Of a stretch of 64,000 nt of DNA, positions 1 through 9,700 are shown in pieces. Each line of letters begins with the position of its first letter. Position 1 is the first letter of the stretch. The stretch lies in NCBI GenBank assembly GCA_030651575.1, contig JAUSFB010000080.1, positions 186,001-250,000 of the forward strand, written 5' to 3'. Made by a program: the position numbers and the translations under genes. Under the pieces are notes generated by a model. It made no database searches and was not told the DNA's origin. It saw only the letters and a list, made by a program, of their open reading frames with translations. The stretch is from Phaeospirillum sp. GTDB taxonomy: Bacteria > Pseudomonadota > Alphaproteobacteria > Rhodospirillales > Magnetospirillaceae.

Positions 1-504
1 GCCGACCGTCTCAAGGTGGCGCTGAAGGAAAAAGGCGTCCGCCACGACCTGATCGACGCCATTTTCAGCCTGGGGGGCGAGGACGATCTGGTCCGTCTGC
101 TGGCGCGGGTCGAGGCGCTGGGGGCCTTCCTGGCGTCGGACGACGGCGCCAATCTGCTGGTCGCCCATCGCCGCGCCGCCAACATCGTGCGCATCGAGGA
201 AAAGAAGGACGGCAAGGCACAGGACGGCGCTCCGGACAAGGCGCTGCTGGCCCTGGCCGAGGAACAGGTCCTGGCCGCCGCCCTGGACACCGTCGGCCCG
301 GCGGTGGACGCCGCCCTGAAGACGGAGGACTTCGCCGCCGCCATGGCCGCGCTGGCCCGGCTGCGCCAACCGCTGGACGCCTTCTTCGACAAGGTGACGG
401 TCAATGCGGAGGACCCGGCCTTGCGCGTCAACCGCCTGCGCCTGCTGACCCGGATCGGGGCCGCCATGGGCCGGCTGGCCGACTTCTCCAAGGTCGAGGG
501 CTGA
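1..504 (+). CDS. glyS: Glycyl-tRNA synthetase beta subunit, C-terminal part (partial)
   Basis: This is the C-terminal 167 residues of the beta subunit of the bacterial alpha2/beta2 glycyl-tRNA synthetase, which charges tRNA-Gly. The frame is open from the first base of the window, so the true start lies upstream. The visible part is the helical, DALR-like anticodon-binding region. It ends with the family's typical closing segment, including [16 protein letters not shown] and a final LADFSKVEG. The partner glyQ would be expected just upstream, outside the window. The stop lies 88 bases before ppdK on the same strand. The identification rests on the conserved C-terminus only. Confidence 0.9.
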   Translation, partial: ADRLKVALKEKGVRHDLIDAIFSLGGEDDLVRLLARVEALGAFLASDDGANLLVAHRRAANIVRIEEKKDGKAQDGAPDKALLALAEEQVLAAALDTVGPAVDAALKTEDFAAAMAALARLRQPLDAFFDKVTVNAEDPALRVNRLRLLTRIGAAMGRLADFSKVEG

Positions 505-544
505 TCGCTCCTCCCCCTAGGCATTCCGCCCGGGACGGAGCATA

Positions 545-575
545 ATGCTAATATACTGTTTTATGTAGCCACCTA
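545..575 (+). promoter_or_regulatory. Possible promoter region of ppdK
   Basis: A short AT-rich island in otherwise GC-rich DNA lies 20-50 bases before the ppdK start. It contains a -10-like TATACT at 552-557. No convincing -35 element is visible, so this is tentative. Confidence 0.3.
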
Positions 576-592
576 ATGGACGGGGACTGACC

Positions 593-3277
593 ATGGAGAA
601 ATGGGTCTACAGCTTCGGCGGCGGCAAGGCCGAAGGCCGTGCGGACATGAAGAATCTACTGGGCGGCAAGGGAGCGAACCTGGCCGAGATGAGCAATCTC
701 GGCATTCCGGTCCCTCCCGGCTTCACCGTCAGCACCGAGGTCTGCACCTATTACTACGCCAATGGTGAGACCTACCCCGCCTCGCTGAAAGCCGAGGTCA
801 TGGCCGCCCTGAGCAAGGTCGAGGAAATCATCGGCCTGAAATTCGGCAGCGTCGCCGACCCGCTGCTGGTGTCGGTGCGCTCGGGCGCGCGGGCCTCCAT
901 GCCCGGCATGATGGACACCATCCTCAATCTCGGCCTCAACGACCAGTCGGTCGAGGGGCTGGCCAAGCGTTCGGGCGATCCCCGCTTCGCCTATGACAGT
1001 TATCGCCGCTTCATCCAGATGTATTCCAATGTGGTGCTGGGCATCGACCACCACAATTTCGAAGACGTTCTGGAAGAGGTGAAGGAAGACGGCAACTACC
1101 GGCTCGACACCGACCTGACCGCCGACGACTGGAAGAAGGTGGTCGCCAAGTACAAGGACAAGGTCAAGGAACAGCTGGGCAAGCCCTTTCCGCAGGACGT
1201 TCACGAACAGCTGTGGGGCGCCATCGGCGCCGTGTTCGGCTCGTGGATGAACCAGCGCGCCATCACCTATCGCCGCCTGCACGAAATCCCGGAAAGCTGG
1301 GGCACCGCCGTCAGCGTTCAGTCCATGGTGTTCGGCAATATGGGCGAGGACTGCTCGACCGGCGTCTGCTTCACCCGCAATCCCAGCACCGGCGACAACG
1401 ACTTCTACGGCGAATTCCTGGTCAACGCCCAGGGCGAGGACGTGGTTGCCGGCATCCGCACGCCACAGCAGCTGACCCTGGCCGGCAAGAACGCCCAAAG
1501 CTCGGACCTTCCCGCCATGGAAGAGTGCATGCCCGAGGTGTTCAAGGAGTTGAACGCCATCCGCCACAAGCTGGAGGCGCACTACAAGGACATGCAGGAC
1601 ATGGAGTTCACGGTTCAGCAGAACCGCCTGTGGATGCTCCAGACCCGCACCGGCAAGCGCACCACCAAGGCGGCGCTGAAGATCGCCGTCGATATGGCGC
1701 GCGAGGGGCTGATCAGCCGCAAGGACGCTATAAAACGTATCGATCCGTCCTCGCTGGACCAGCTTTTACACCCGACCCTGGACCCCAAGGCCCCGCGCAA
1801 GATCCTGGGGCGCGGTCTGCCCGCCTCGCCCGGCGCCGCCTCGGGCAAGGTGGTGTTCTCGGCCGAGGATGCCGAGGATTGGGTGGTCAACCGCAAGGAA
1901 AAGGTCATCCTGGTCCGCGTCGAGACCAGCCCCGAGGATATCGGCGGCATGCATGTCTCTGAAGGCATCCTGACCACGCGCGGCGGCATGACCAGCCACG
2001 CGGCCGTGGTGGCGCGCGGCATGGGCACGCCTTGCGTCGCCGGCGCCGGCGAAATCCGGGTCGACTACGCCGCCAAGACCATCAAGGTCGCCGGCCAGGT
2101 GGTGACCGAGGGTGAAGTCATCACCCTAGACGGCTCCACCGGTGAAGTGTTCATCGGCGCGGTGCCCACCATCCAGCCGGAAATGACCGGCGATTTCGGC
2201 ACCTTGATGGAGTGGGTGGACACCATCCGCACCCTGAAGGTCCGCGCCAACGCCGAAACGCCGCTGGACGCCGCCACCGCGCGCAAGTTCGGGGCCGAGG
2301 GCATCGGCCTGTGCCGAACCGAGCATATGTTCTTCGACCCCAAGCGCATCATCGCCATGCGCGAGATGATCCTGGCCGAGAAGGAAACCGGCCGCCGCGC
2401 CGCCCTGGCCAAGCTGCTGCCGTTCCAGCGTCAGGACTTCATCGACCTGTTCGAGATCATGCAGGGCCTGCCGGTGACCATCCGCCTGCTCGACCCGCCC
2501 CTGCACGAATTCCTGCCGCAAAGCGAGGACGATATCGCCGAAGTGGCCAAGGCCGCCGGAGTCGAACCCGCCGTGGTCGTGGCCCGCAACGCCATGCTGC
2601 ACGAAACCAACCCCATGCTGGGCCATCGCGGCTGTCGTCTCGGCATCACCTATCCCGAGATCTACGAAATGCAGGCCCGCGCCATCTTCGAGGCGGCCGT
2701 GCATGTCTCGCGCGAGACCGGGCGCACCGTCGTGCCCGAAATCATGATCCCGCTGGTGGGCGCCAAGAAGGAACTCGACCTGATGAAGGCCGCCATCGAC
2801 AGGCAGGCGGTCGAGGTCTTCGCCGAGCAGAAGGCCTCGGTGCCCTACATGGTCGGCACCATGATCGAGTTGCCCCGCGCCGCGTTGCTGGCCGGAGAGA
2901 TCGCCGAAACCGGCGAGTTTTTCTCGTTCGGCACCAACGACCTGACCCAGACCACCTTCGGCATGAGCCGCGATGACTCGGGTCCGTTCATCGAAGTCTA
3001 CCGCGCCAAGGGCATCTACGAGCACGACCCCTTCGCCAGCCTGGATCAGGCCGGCGTCGGCGAACTGATCAAGATCGCCGCCGAACGCGGCCGCGCCACC
3101 CGTCCCGGCCTCAAGCTCGGCATCTGCGGCGAGCATGGCGGCGACCCCGCCTCCATCGCCTTCTGTCAGACCGCCGGGCTGGACTATGTCTCGTGCTCGC
3201 CCTATCGCGTGCCTATCGCCCGTCTGGCGGCGGCGCAAGCGGCCCTGGGCGCCAGCGGATCGTCGGGAACCGCCTGA
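593..3277 (+). CDS. ppdK: Pyruvate, phosphate dikinase
   Basis: This enzyme interconverts pyruvate + ATP + Pi and PEP + AMP + PPi in the cytoplasm, linking glycolysis and gluconeogenesis. At 894 residues it has the full family length. The N-terminal third is the ATP-grasp nucleotide-binding domain (GGKGANLAEM near residue 25, SVRSGARASMPGMMDT near 100). The central swivelling domain carries the phosphohistidine motif GGMTSHAAVVARG, with the catalytic His at about residue 469. The C-terminal PEP/pyruvate barrel ends with KLGICGEHGGDP, with the catalytic Cys at about 845. The ATG at 593 follows a purine-rich GGACGGGGA. A strong terminator follows, so the gene is probably monocistronic. No regulatory PDRP-type gene is adjacent. 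Confidence 0.97.
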   Translation: MEKWVYSFGGGKAEGRADMKNLLGGKGANLAEMSNLGIPVPPGFTVSTEVCTYYYANGETYPASLKAEVMAALSKVEEIIGLKFGSVADPLLVSVRSGARASMPGMMDTILNLGLNDQSVEGLAKRSGDPRFAYDSYRRFIQMYSNVVLGIDHHNFEDVLEEVKEDGNYRLDTDLTADDWKKVVAKYKDKVKEQLGKPFPQDVHEQLWGAIGAVFGSWMNQRAITYRRLHEIPESWGTAVSVQSMVFGNMGEDCSTGVCFTRNPSTGDNDFYGEFLVNAQGEDVVAGIRTPQQLTLAGKNAQSSDLPAMEECMPEVFKELNAIRHKLEAHYKDMQDMEFTVQQNRLWMLQTRTGKRTTKAALKIAVDMAREGLISRKDAIKRIDPSSLDQLLHPTLDPKAPRKILGRGLPASPGAASGKVVFSAEDAEDWVVNRKEKVILVRVETSPEDIGGMHVSEGILTTRGGMTSHAAVVARGMGTPCVAGAGEIRVDYAAKTIKVAGQVVTEGEVITLDGSTGEVFIGAVPTIQPEMTGDFGTLMEWVDTIRTLKVRANAETPLDAATARKFGAEGIGLCRTEHMFFDPKRIIAMREMILAEKETGRRAALAKLLPFQRQDFIDLFEIMQGLPVTIRLLDPPLHEFLPQSEDDIAEVAKAAGVEPAVVVARNAMLHETNPMLGHRGCRLGITYPEIYEMQARAIFEAAVHVSRETGRTVVPEIMIPLVGAKKELDLMKAAIDRQAVEVFAEQKASVPYMVGTMIELPRAALLAGEIAETGEFFSFGTNDLTQTTFGMSRDDSGPFIEVYRAKGIYEHDPFASLDQAGVGELIKIAAERGRATRPGLKLGICGEHGGDPASIAFCQTAGLDYVSCSPYRVPIARLAAAQAALGASGSSGTA

Positions 3278-3305
3278 TCGGTTCATATCCATCAAGACCC
3301 GGTTG

Positions 3306-3335
3306 AAAATGGCCCTCCCCGGGCCATTTTCTTTT
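3306..3335 (+). terminator. Rho-independent terminator after ppdK
   Basis: A perfect 10-bp stem (3306-3315 with 3321-3330) encloses a 5-base loop. It is preceded by an A run and followed by CTTTT. It sits 29 bases after the ppdK stop, as expected for an intrinsic terminator. Confidence 0.85.
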
Positions 3336-3436
3336 AGACGCCCGGTCATGCGAAAAACGTGACAAGCGCCAGGCCTTGCCACAAACTAAGGTCCAGTGCC
3401 GACGGGACGAATGGACGCTCTCAGGGGAACGATTAG

Positions 3437-3847
3437 ATGACACACCAGCAAGACGACGCCTTCAATCTCTGGATTTCCGGCAAGACCTTCATGGTGATCG
3501 AGGACGTGACCAGTTCACGCATGCTCGAAGCCGGCCTGTTGCGCAGCCTGGGAGCGCACAAAGTGCTGATCGCCACCGATGGCAACGACGCCGTTACCAA
3601 ATTGAGCGCAGTCGAACATGCGCCCGACATCATCATCTGTGACTGGATCATGCCCGGCATGGACGGCATCGGCGTGCTTGAGATGGCCAAGGCGCGCTAC
3701 CCCACCATCAAATTCGTGATGTTGACCGCGAAATCCGACGCCGCCGACATGGAGTTGGCCAAGAGCAAGGGTGTCGACGACTATATCGTCAAGCCATTCT
3801 CACGCGATACCCTGATGGCAGCGCTCAAGCGCCTCAGCGCGGACTGA
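3437..3847 (+). CDS. Single-domain CheY-like response regulator
   Basis: This is a 136-residue stand-alone receiver domain with no output domain. The key residues are all present: acidic pair E22/D23, phospho-acceptor D69 (in IIICDWIMPGMDG), T97 and K119 (in YIVKPF). Such proteins act by protein-protein contact, for example on flagellar motors, kinases or phosphotransfer chains. A Trp follows the phospho-acceptor Asp. No histidine kinase is adjacent, although a chemoreceptor lies 1 kb downstream on the other strand. It converges with the RMD1-like gene. Assignment to the receiver family is secure; the pathway is unknown. Confidence 0.93.
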   Translation: MTHQQDDAFNLWISGKTFMVIEDVTSSRMLEAGLLRSLGAHKVLIATDGNDAVTKLSAVEHAPDIIICDWIMPGMDGIGVLEMAKARYPTIKFVMLTAKSDAADMELAKSKGVDDYIVKPFSRDTLMAALKRLSAD

Positions 3848-3874
3848 TAATTATTTTTATTCTTCCGGTCTGAA

Positions 3875-4666
3875 TCACCGAACGAACATCTGATACAGGG
3901 TCAACAGACACTCGAACACGATCAGCAGGACGATATACCACTCGACCTTCATGCTGCTGCGGGTCTGGATGAGGTCCAGCAGGGTCTCGGCGGTGTCGGA
4001 GATCACCTCCAGCTTGCGATCCAGCGCCCGGTTGCGGGCGGTCAGGTCGTATTCGCGCTCCAGACGGATGAACAGCCGCTCCAGCTCGGGCTTGATCCAC
4101 AGCACTTCCGGGCTTTCCAGCAGTTCGACCCGGCCCACCATGCGATGCTCGGCCAGCAGCACCTCGCCGATCTGAATCAACAGATCCTTGGTCTTCAGCT
4201 TGCGCAGGCTGCCCCGGCTGAGTGATGCCGCCAGCGGCTCGATGGAATCGAACACCTTGGCGATACGGGTTTCGTAATGCTCCAGAACCAGTTCGCGGGC
4301 CAGCACCTCGGCGACCAGTTGCAGCCGCTCGGGGCAGGAATCGGTCAGGTAGATCCGCCCCTCGTTTCCGATGCGATCCTCGCCGTCGGGATCGATCACC
4401 ACGTCCACCGATTCACGCCCCTGCACCGGCAAGGGATCGGCCACCAGCTTGCCGAGCGAGGCGAGGAAGACCGCCTCCTCCATGGGGGCAAGGCCGAACA
4501 GGACCACCACGCCATAGCGGAACAGCACGGCAAAGCCGGCATGGCCGGCGCGGATGATCAGCGGCGCCGTGGCCAGCACCACGCCTTCTTCCAGGCGACG
4601 GGTATCAAGACGCTCGCCCAGCAGAAGGACTTGGACGCCAATTTGGGAGATGGAAGGCTCGGACAT
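3875..4666 (-). CDS. RMD1/DUF155 family membrane-anchored protein
   Basis: The protein is about 263 residues and resembles the RMD1/YagE (DUF155) family. Eukaryotic members are mitochondrial proteins involved in translation or meiotic division, and bacterial members have no established role. The N-terminal half contains a mixed sheet domain (FAVLFRYGVVVLFGL). A long helical segment follows, rich in Leu, Arg and Glu (about 130-235). A single membrane segment lies near the C-terminus (WYIVLLIVFECLLTLYQMFV), giving a tail-anchored topology. An in-frame GTG at 4672 is an alternative start two codons upstream. No clear ribosome binding site decides between them. Confidence 0.8.
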   Translation of the reverse strand: MSEPSISQIGVQVLLLGERLDTRRLEEGVVLATAPLIIRAGHAGFAVLFRYGVVVLFGLAPMEEAVFLASLGKLVADPLPVQGRESVDVVIDPDGEDRIGNEGRIYLTDSCPERLQLVAEVLARELVLEHYETRIAKVFDSIEPLAASLSRGSLRKLKTKDLLIQIGEVLLAEHRMVGRVELLESPEVLWIKPELERLFIRLEREYDLTARNRALDRKLEVISDTAETLLDLIQTRSSMKVEWYIVLLIVFECLLTLYQMFVR

Positions 4667-4772
4667 GGACACGGTGACCGCAAGGCTATGAAGTTGTCAT
4701 GACGACGCAATCATAACACGTCCCGGCCCCACTGGGATGACCAAGGCCTTCGTCACGCAAAATTCAACGATC

Positions 4773-6452
4773 TCAACCGGTCTTCATGGCGGTCAGGAAC
4801 GACCCGACCTCACTGCGCAGAGAGCCGGCCTCGTCCACCAACTCGTCGGCGGCCTTGAACATCCCCGCCGCCATTTCCCCGGTGGCGGAGGCGGCGGTGG
4901 ACACGTCGGCGATGTTGCGGGTGATTTCGGCATTGCCATCGGCGGCCTGCTGGACGCTGCGCGCGATCTCGCTGGTGGCGGCGCTCTGCTCCTCCACTGC
5001 GGCGGCGATGGACCCCACCACCTGGTTCACCCGGTCGATGGTCTGGCCGACCGCCCGAATGGTCTCGACCGCTTCCTGGCTGATGGATTGGATGCCGGCG
5101 ATCTGCTGGGCGATCTCGTCGGTGGCGCGCGCGGTCTGGTTGGCCAGGGTCTTGACCTCGCTGGCGACCACGGCGAAGCCCTTGCCGGCCTCCCCCGCCC
5201 GCGCCGCCTCGATGGTGGCGTTCAACGCCAGCAGATTGGTCTGGCCGGCGATGTCGTTGATCAGGGTGACCACTTCGCCGATCTTGGTCGCGGCGACGGT
5301 CAGGCCGTCCATGGTGCCGTTGGCGGTATGGATTCCCCGGACCGCCTCGGCGGTAATGGCCGAGGTCTCGGCGACCTGACGGCTGATTTCCTGAACCGAA
5401 CATCCCAACTGCTCGGCGGCGGTGGCGACGGTGGCCACATTGGCGGCGGAATGCTCGGCGGCGGAGGCCACGGCGGCGCCTTGCTGGCTGGTCTGCTCGG
5501 CCGTGGCCTGCAAGGAGTTGGAGACCTGATGGACGCGCTCGATCGAGCCGACCACGGTGGCAAGGATATGCTCCATGGCGGTGTTGAAGCGACCGATCAA
5601 CTCGTCACGCCGGGCGATGACCAGGGCCTGCTGGTCCCGCTGGCGGCGCTGTTCGCCTTCCAGCCGGGCCGCCCTTTGCATGCCGTCGCGAAACACCGCC
5701 ACGGCGCGCGCCATGGCGCCGATCTCGTCACGATTGTCGAGGGAAGGAATCTCGACCTCGGTGCTGCCATCGGCCAGCCGCCCCATGACTCCGGTCAGGG
5801 TCGTCACCGGCCCGGCGATCAGCCGCACCATGGCCAGGGTAACGATGGCGCCCAGCGCCAGCGAGCCGATCAGCACGGCGAAATACTGAAGCTCGGTCGA
5901 ATGAGCCAGGGCGGTGGTGTCGCGATAGTCGGAAGCGGCCTTGGCCGCCGCCTGCTCGGACAGCCCGCTCAGCAGCTTGTGCAGTCCGTCATATTCGATT
6001 TCGGTGGCGCCCATCATGCTAAGCGCGGTGATGTGATCGGAAGAGTAGATATCCAGCACATCGCCGGCCGCCAGGGTGTAGTCCTTGATCTGCTTGGCGG
6101 CGGCAGGCTCGGCGTTCAGCGCGGCCAGCAAGGCGGCGGCCTTGTCGCCCAGCGTCTTGACGTCCTTGCGGATATCGTCGTCCAGCGCCTTGATCTTGTC
6201 CTTGTCCTCGCGGGCGGACTGCCAACCGAGCAGACGATAGACATTAGACTGGATGGAAGCGGCGACGCCGTCCAGCTCGGCGGCGGCCCGGCTATTGGCG
6301 AAGGAGACCGAGACCATGCGCTCCATGGCGTCGCCCTGACGATCCATGGCAAGGTGAAAAACAATACCCAACACCATGATGCACGCCACTAAAAGAAGTG
6401 GTGCGATAAATATCTTAATGGCTATGCGAGCATTAGCAATACGACCGAGCAC
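4773..6452 (-). CDS. Methyl-accepting chemotaxis protein
   Basis: This is a transmembrane chemoreceptor of about 559 residues. A first membrane segment near residues 12-35 is followed by a periplasmic helical domain (about 36-190). A second membrane segment lies near 191-213, then a HAMP domain, then the cytoplasmic signalling helices. The conserved hairpin tip reads [20 protein letters not shown] and [16 protein letters not shown], the CheA/CheW contact region. No C-terminal CheR-tethering pentapeptide is seen. I chose GTG at 6452 because GGGAGA lies at good spacing upstream. A TTG at 6488 would add 12 residues. The ligand is unknown. It lies downstream of, and on the same strand as, the mosaic secreted protein, separated by a hairpin. 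Confidence 0.93.
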   Translation of the reverse strand: MLGRIANARIAIKIFIAPLLLVACIMVLGIVFHLAMDRQGDAMERMVSVSFANSRAAAELDGVAASIQSNVYRLLGWQSAREDKDKIKALDDDIRKDVKTLGDKAAALLAALNAEPAAAKQIKDYTLAAGDVLDIYSSDHITALSMMGATEIEYDGLHKLLSGLSEQAAAKAASDYRDTTALAHSTELQYFAVLIGSLALGAIVTLAMVRLIAGPVTTLTGVMGRLADGSTEVEIPSLDNRDEIGAMARAVAVFRDGMQRAARLEGEQRRQRDQQALVIARRDELIGRFNTAMEHILATVVGSIERVHQVSNSLQATAEQTSQQGAAVASAAEHSAANVATVATAAEQLGCSVQEISRQVAETSAITAEAVRGIHTANGTMDGLTVAATKIGEVVTLINDIAGQTNLLALNATIEAARAGEAGKGFAVVASEVKTLANQTARATDEIAQQIAGIQSISQEAVETIRAVGQTIDRVNQVVGSIAAAVEEQSAATSEIARSVQQAADGNAEITRNIADVSTAASATGEMAAGMFKAADELVDEAGSLRSEVGSFLTAMKTG

Positions 6453-6651
6453 GGGCAGTCTCCCTGGACCGACGTCGAATCTTCCCAAACCGCCATGCGG
6501 TCCAAGTCGTCGAGGTCACTGCTGTTCCTTCCCTGTGTGGGATGCTTATTGTCCGATCCGCCCCCTCACCCGGCTAAAGTGGTATAAGAGTACCGATTTA
6601 GTCAAGCCCTCGTTACGCCCTCGCCCTCGACCAGAGAGGTTCTAACGTATA

Positions 6652-6680
6652 GGTCGCCGCCGACGGCGCTGGCGGCGACC
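6652..6680 (-). terminator. Inverted repeat after the mosaic secreted-protein gene
   Basis: A perfect 10-bp inverted repeat (6652-6661 with 6671-6680) has a 9-base loop and begins 25 bases past the stop of the large minus-strand gene. The T tract on the minus strand is weak, so termination is likely but not certain. Confidence 0.5.
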
Positions 6681-6704
6681 TGAATACGAGAAGACACGGA
6701 CACT

Positions 6705-9700
6705 TCAGCTGAAGTGGATATCGGCTTCGCTGAAGGTCGCTGCGGCCGTCGCGCCGCTATCGCTGGCGATATGCGCCACCACCACCGCATTGGTATTGGC
6801 CAGGGCATCGCCGTCATAGTACAGATTCCCGTTATCCGTATTATAGGCGAAGTGCTTTCCCACCGATTCCGTCGCCGCCGACGACACCGAGGCGAAATCG
6901 GCCGCGTCCAGGAAGAACCCTCCCCCGCCGGCATTGCCATCGACATGGGTAAAGGCGGCGGTCGCGAACGAGATGACGTCCGTTCCATGGGTGAAGTAGT
7001 TCACGCTGTCGCCGATTTCATTGGTGGCATTATAGCGGACCACATCCGCGCCGCTCCCACCACCAGTCGCAAGGGTGATGGCGTCGGTTCCCTGGCCGCC
7101 GATAAACGTGACGCCTCCGGTCGTAACCGTGACGCTGTCGTTTCCGGTTCCACCGATGATGCTTTCAACCCCGATGACGGAGCTGACGGCCTGACCTCCG
7201 CTGGCCAGGGTGACGGTATCGGTCCCGCTCCCACCGGTGATGCTTTCGACGCTGTTCACCGTCAGCGCATTGGTGCCGTTGAACAAGACAAGCGCGTCGG
7301 TGGCGGAGCCGTTGACCGTGACGCCGGAAACCGCGCTGTTGAACGTCAAGACTCCGCCACTCATGTTGACGGTCTCAACATTCGCGATCGCGGCGCTGTT
7401 GGTGCCGTTGGCGAAACTCAGGCTATCGGCGCCGCCGCCAAGGTCGACGACGGCGCTCGTTATCGCCCCCCCAAAGGTGAGGCTGTCGCCACCGGTGCCG
7501 CCGATGACGCTTTCGACGCCCGTGACGGCGACGGTCTGACCGCCGCTGCCCAGGGTGATGACGTCGACGCCGCTGCCGCCGGAGATATTCTCGACACTGC
7601 TCACCGTGGCCGAATTGCCGCCATTGGCCAAGGACAGCGCGTCGGAACCGGTATTGCCGGTCACGATCACGCCGGCGATGGTGGAAAGGAAGGACAGCGT
7701 ATTGGCGCCGCTCGCCAAAGTCACCGTCTCGATATTCTCGCCCCCCACGACGGAGACGCCCAATGAATTGGTGCCCCCGAACAGATTGACCACATCGGTA
7801 CCGCCAGTGCCGTGGAAGGTCGAGCCCGTGATGACGGCGGCCATGGAGGTGGTCCCGTTCATCCAGATATCCTCGACGCCGACCGCGGTCAGGGTATGAC
7901 TGCCGGTGCTGAACGAGAGCTTGTCGGCGGTTCCGCCACCGGTCAGGCCGACATCCGCGGTCGCGTTGCTGATGGTCAGATCGACGCTGCCGGGGGTGCT
8001 GTCGGTGATATAGACCGTATTGGTCCCGCTGATCACGCCGGTGAAGGTCGCTATGCCGGACAGCACTAGGCTCTCGACATTGGCGATAGTCGCGCTAGTG
8101 TTGATGCTTGGCCCGATGGTCCAGTTCACATAATCGCCGGTGCCCGCGCCGCCGTCGATGCCGGCCAAGGCCACACTGACCTCGGTCAACAGGTTGTTGA
8201 TGATGAAGGTATCGTTTCCGGACGAGCCGATCAGGCTCTCGAAGCCGGAAAAGGTGTCGCCGTATCCACTATGCACAACGCCGCCGCTGGCGCCGCCGGC
8301 ACTGGCGGTGACCGTCATGGCCGCACCGGAAAAGGCCGTTCCCGCATAGGTCAGGGTATCGGTTCCGGCGCCGCCGACGATGATGTTATTGCCGATGGTG
8401 GGAGTGATCACGTCGTTGCCGGCCCCGCCGAAGATGATCGCGCCGGAGGGGGCGGAACTGCCATCGGTCGCAAAGAGGGTCGAGGCGTTGATCGTGTCGT
8501 TTCCACTGGTCCCGGCCAGGATATAGGCCTTGTCACCCGAGGTCATGACGCTGGGGTTACTGAGCGCCTGACCACCGGACAGGGTGACGCTGATATCGCT
8601 GTCGGAGGCCTGAATCTGGGTGATCAGCTTGGAGGCCTGAATGGTGCCGAGCGGTGTTCCGCCCGCCAGATCGGTCAGGGTGAAGACGTAATCCGTCGTC
8701 CCGCCCTGGGCGACGATCTTGGCGTCGGACAGGGTATTGAAGGTCAGCCGGTTGGTGCCGCCGCTATCATGGAGCACGTCGGCGCCTCCCATGGCGGCGC
8801 GCGACACGACGAACTCGGTATTGGCGCTATTGCCGGAAAAACTGTTATCGCCGGTCGTGGCGATGAAAGTTTCGCCGAAGACCGTCTGGCTCCCCTCCGT
8901 GATCGGATTGTTTGTATTATACACTGGGCTGTATACCGGGTTGGTGGGGGCGATGACGATCCCGAAGGGGTCGTTGATATCGCCGGTGGGACCGAACACA
9001 ACGGCGTTCACGGTCGGGTCAAACCCAAAACCAGCACCGGCGATGCCAAAGCCGGTACCCGCGTCACCGTAACCCAGACCGGTTCCCGTGGCGCCGAAGC
9101 CAGTCCCAACACCGCCAAGGCCACCCATGCCGGCGGGATCGGTGGGGCCACCGAACATCGGCCCCGGACCGGTCGGCCCGAACATCGCTCCTGGACCAGT
9201 GGGGCCGAAAATCGCCCCTGGGCCGGCCACGCCGAAAATCGCCCCGGGACCTCCTGTGGGGCCAAAGGCCGCCCCAGGGCCGGTGGGGCCAAAGCCTGCC
9301 CCAGGACCAGTAGGGCCAAAGCCTGCCCCAGGGCCAGTAGGGCTGACAGGCCCGGTGGGGCCGATGATGGGGCCGGCCGGTCCAGTGGGGCCAATGGGGC
9401 CGGGGCCGACAGGGCCGACAGGACCAGCGGGGGCCACGGCCCCCTTGGCGGCCTCGGAGGCGTCGGCGCCGGCCTTGGCGGCTTCGGCGCCGGCCTTGGC
9501 GGCGTCGGCCCCCTTGGCGGCGGCGGCAGCCTTGGCGGCGTCGGCGGCCTTGGCGGCGTCGGCGGCCTTGGCCTCGGCGGCGACCTTGGCGGCGCCGGAG
9601 GCCTTGGCGGCTTCGGCCTTGGCGGCATCGGCGGCCTTGACGGCGGCGACGGCTTCGGCCTTGGCGACATCGGCAGCCTTGACCGCATCGGCGGCCTTGG

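Noticed and set aside
2126-3382. Antisense frames across ppdK (also 656-1582)
   Set aside because: ppdK covers the region with intact catalytic motifs; the antisense products show no domains.
4737-6392. Antisense frame of about 550 codons across the chemoreceptor
   Set aside because: The opposite strand encodes an unmistakable chemoreceptor; the antisense product is low-complexity Gly/Asp/His sequence.
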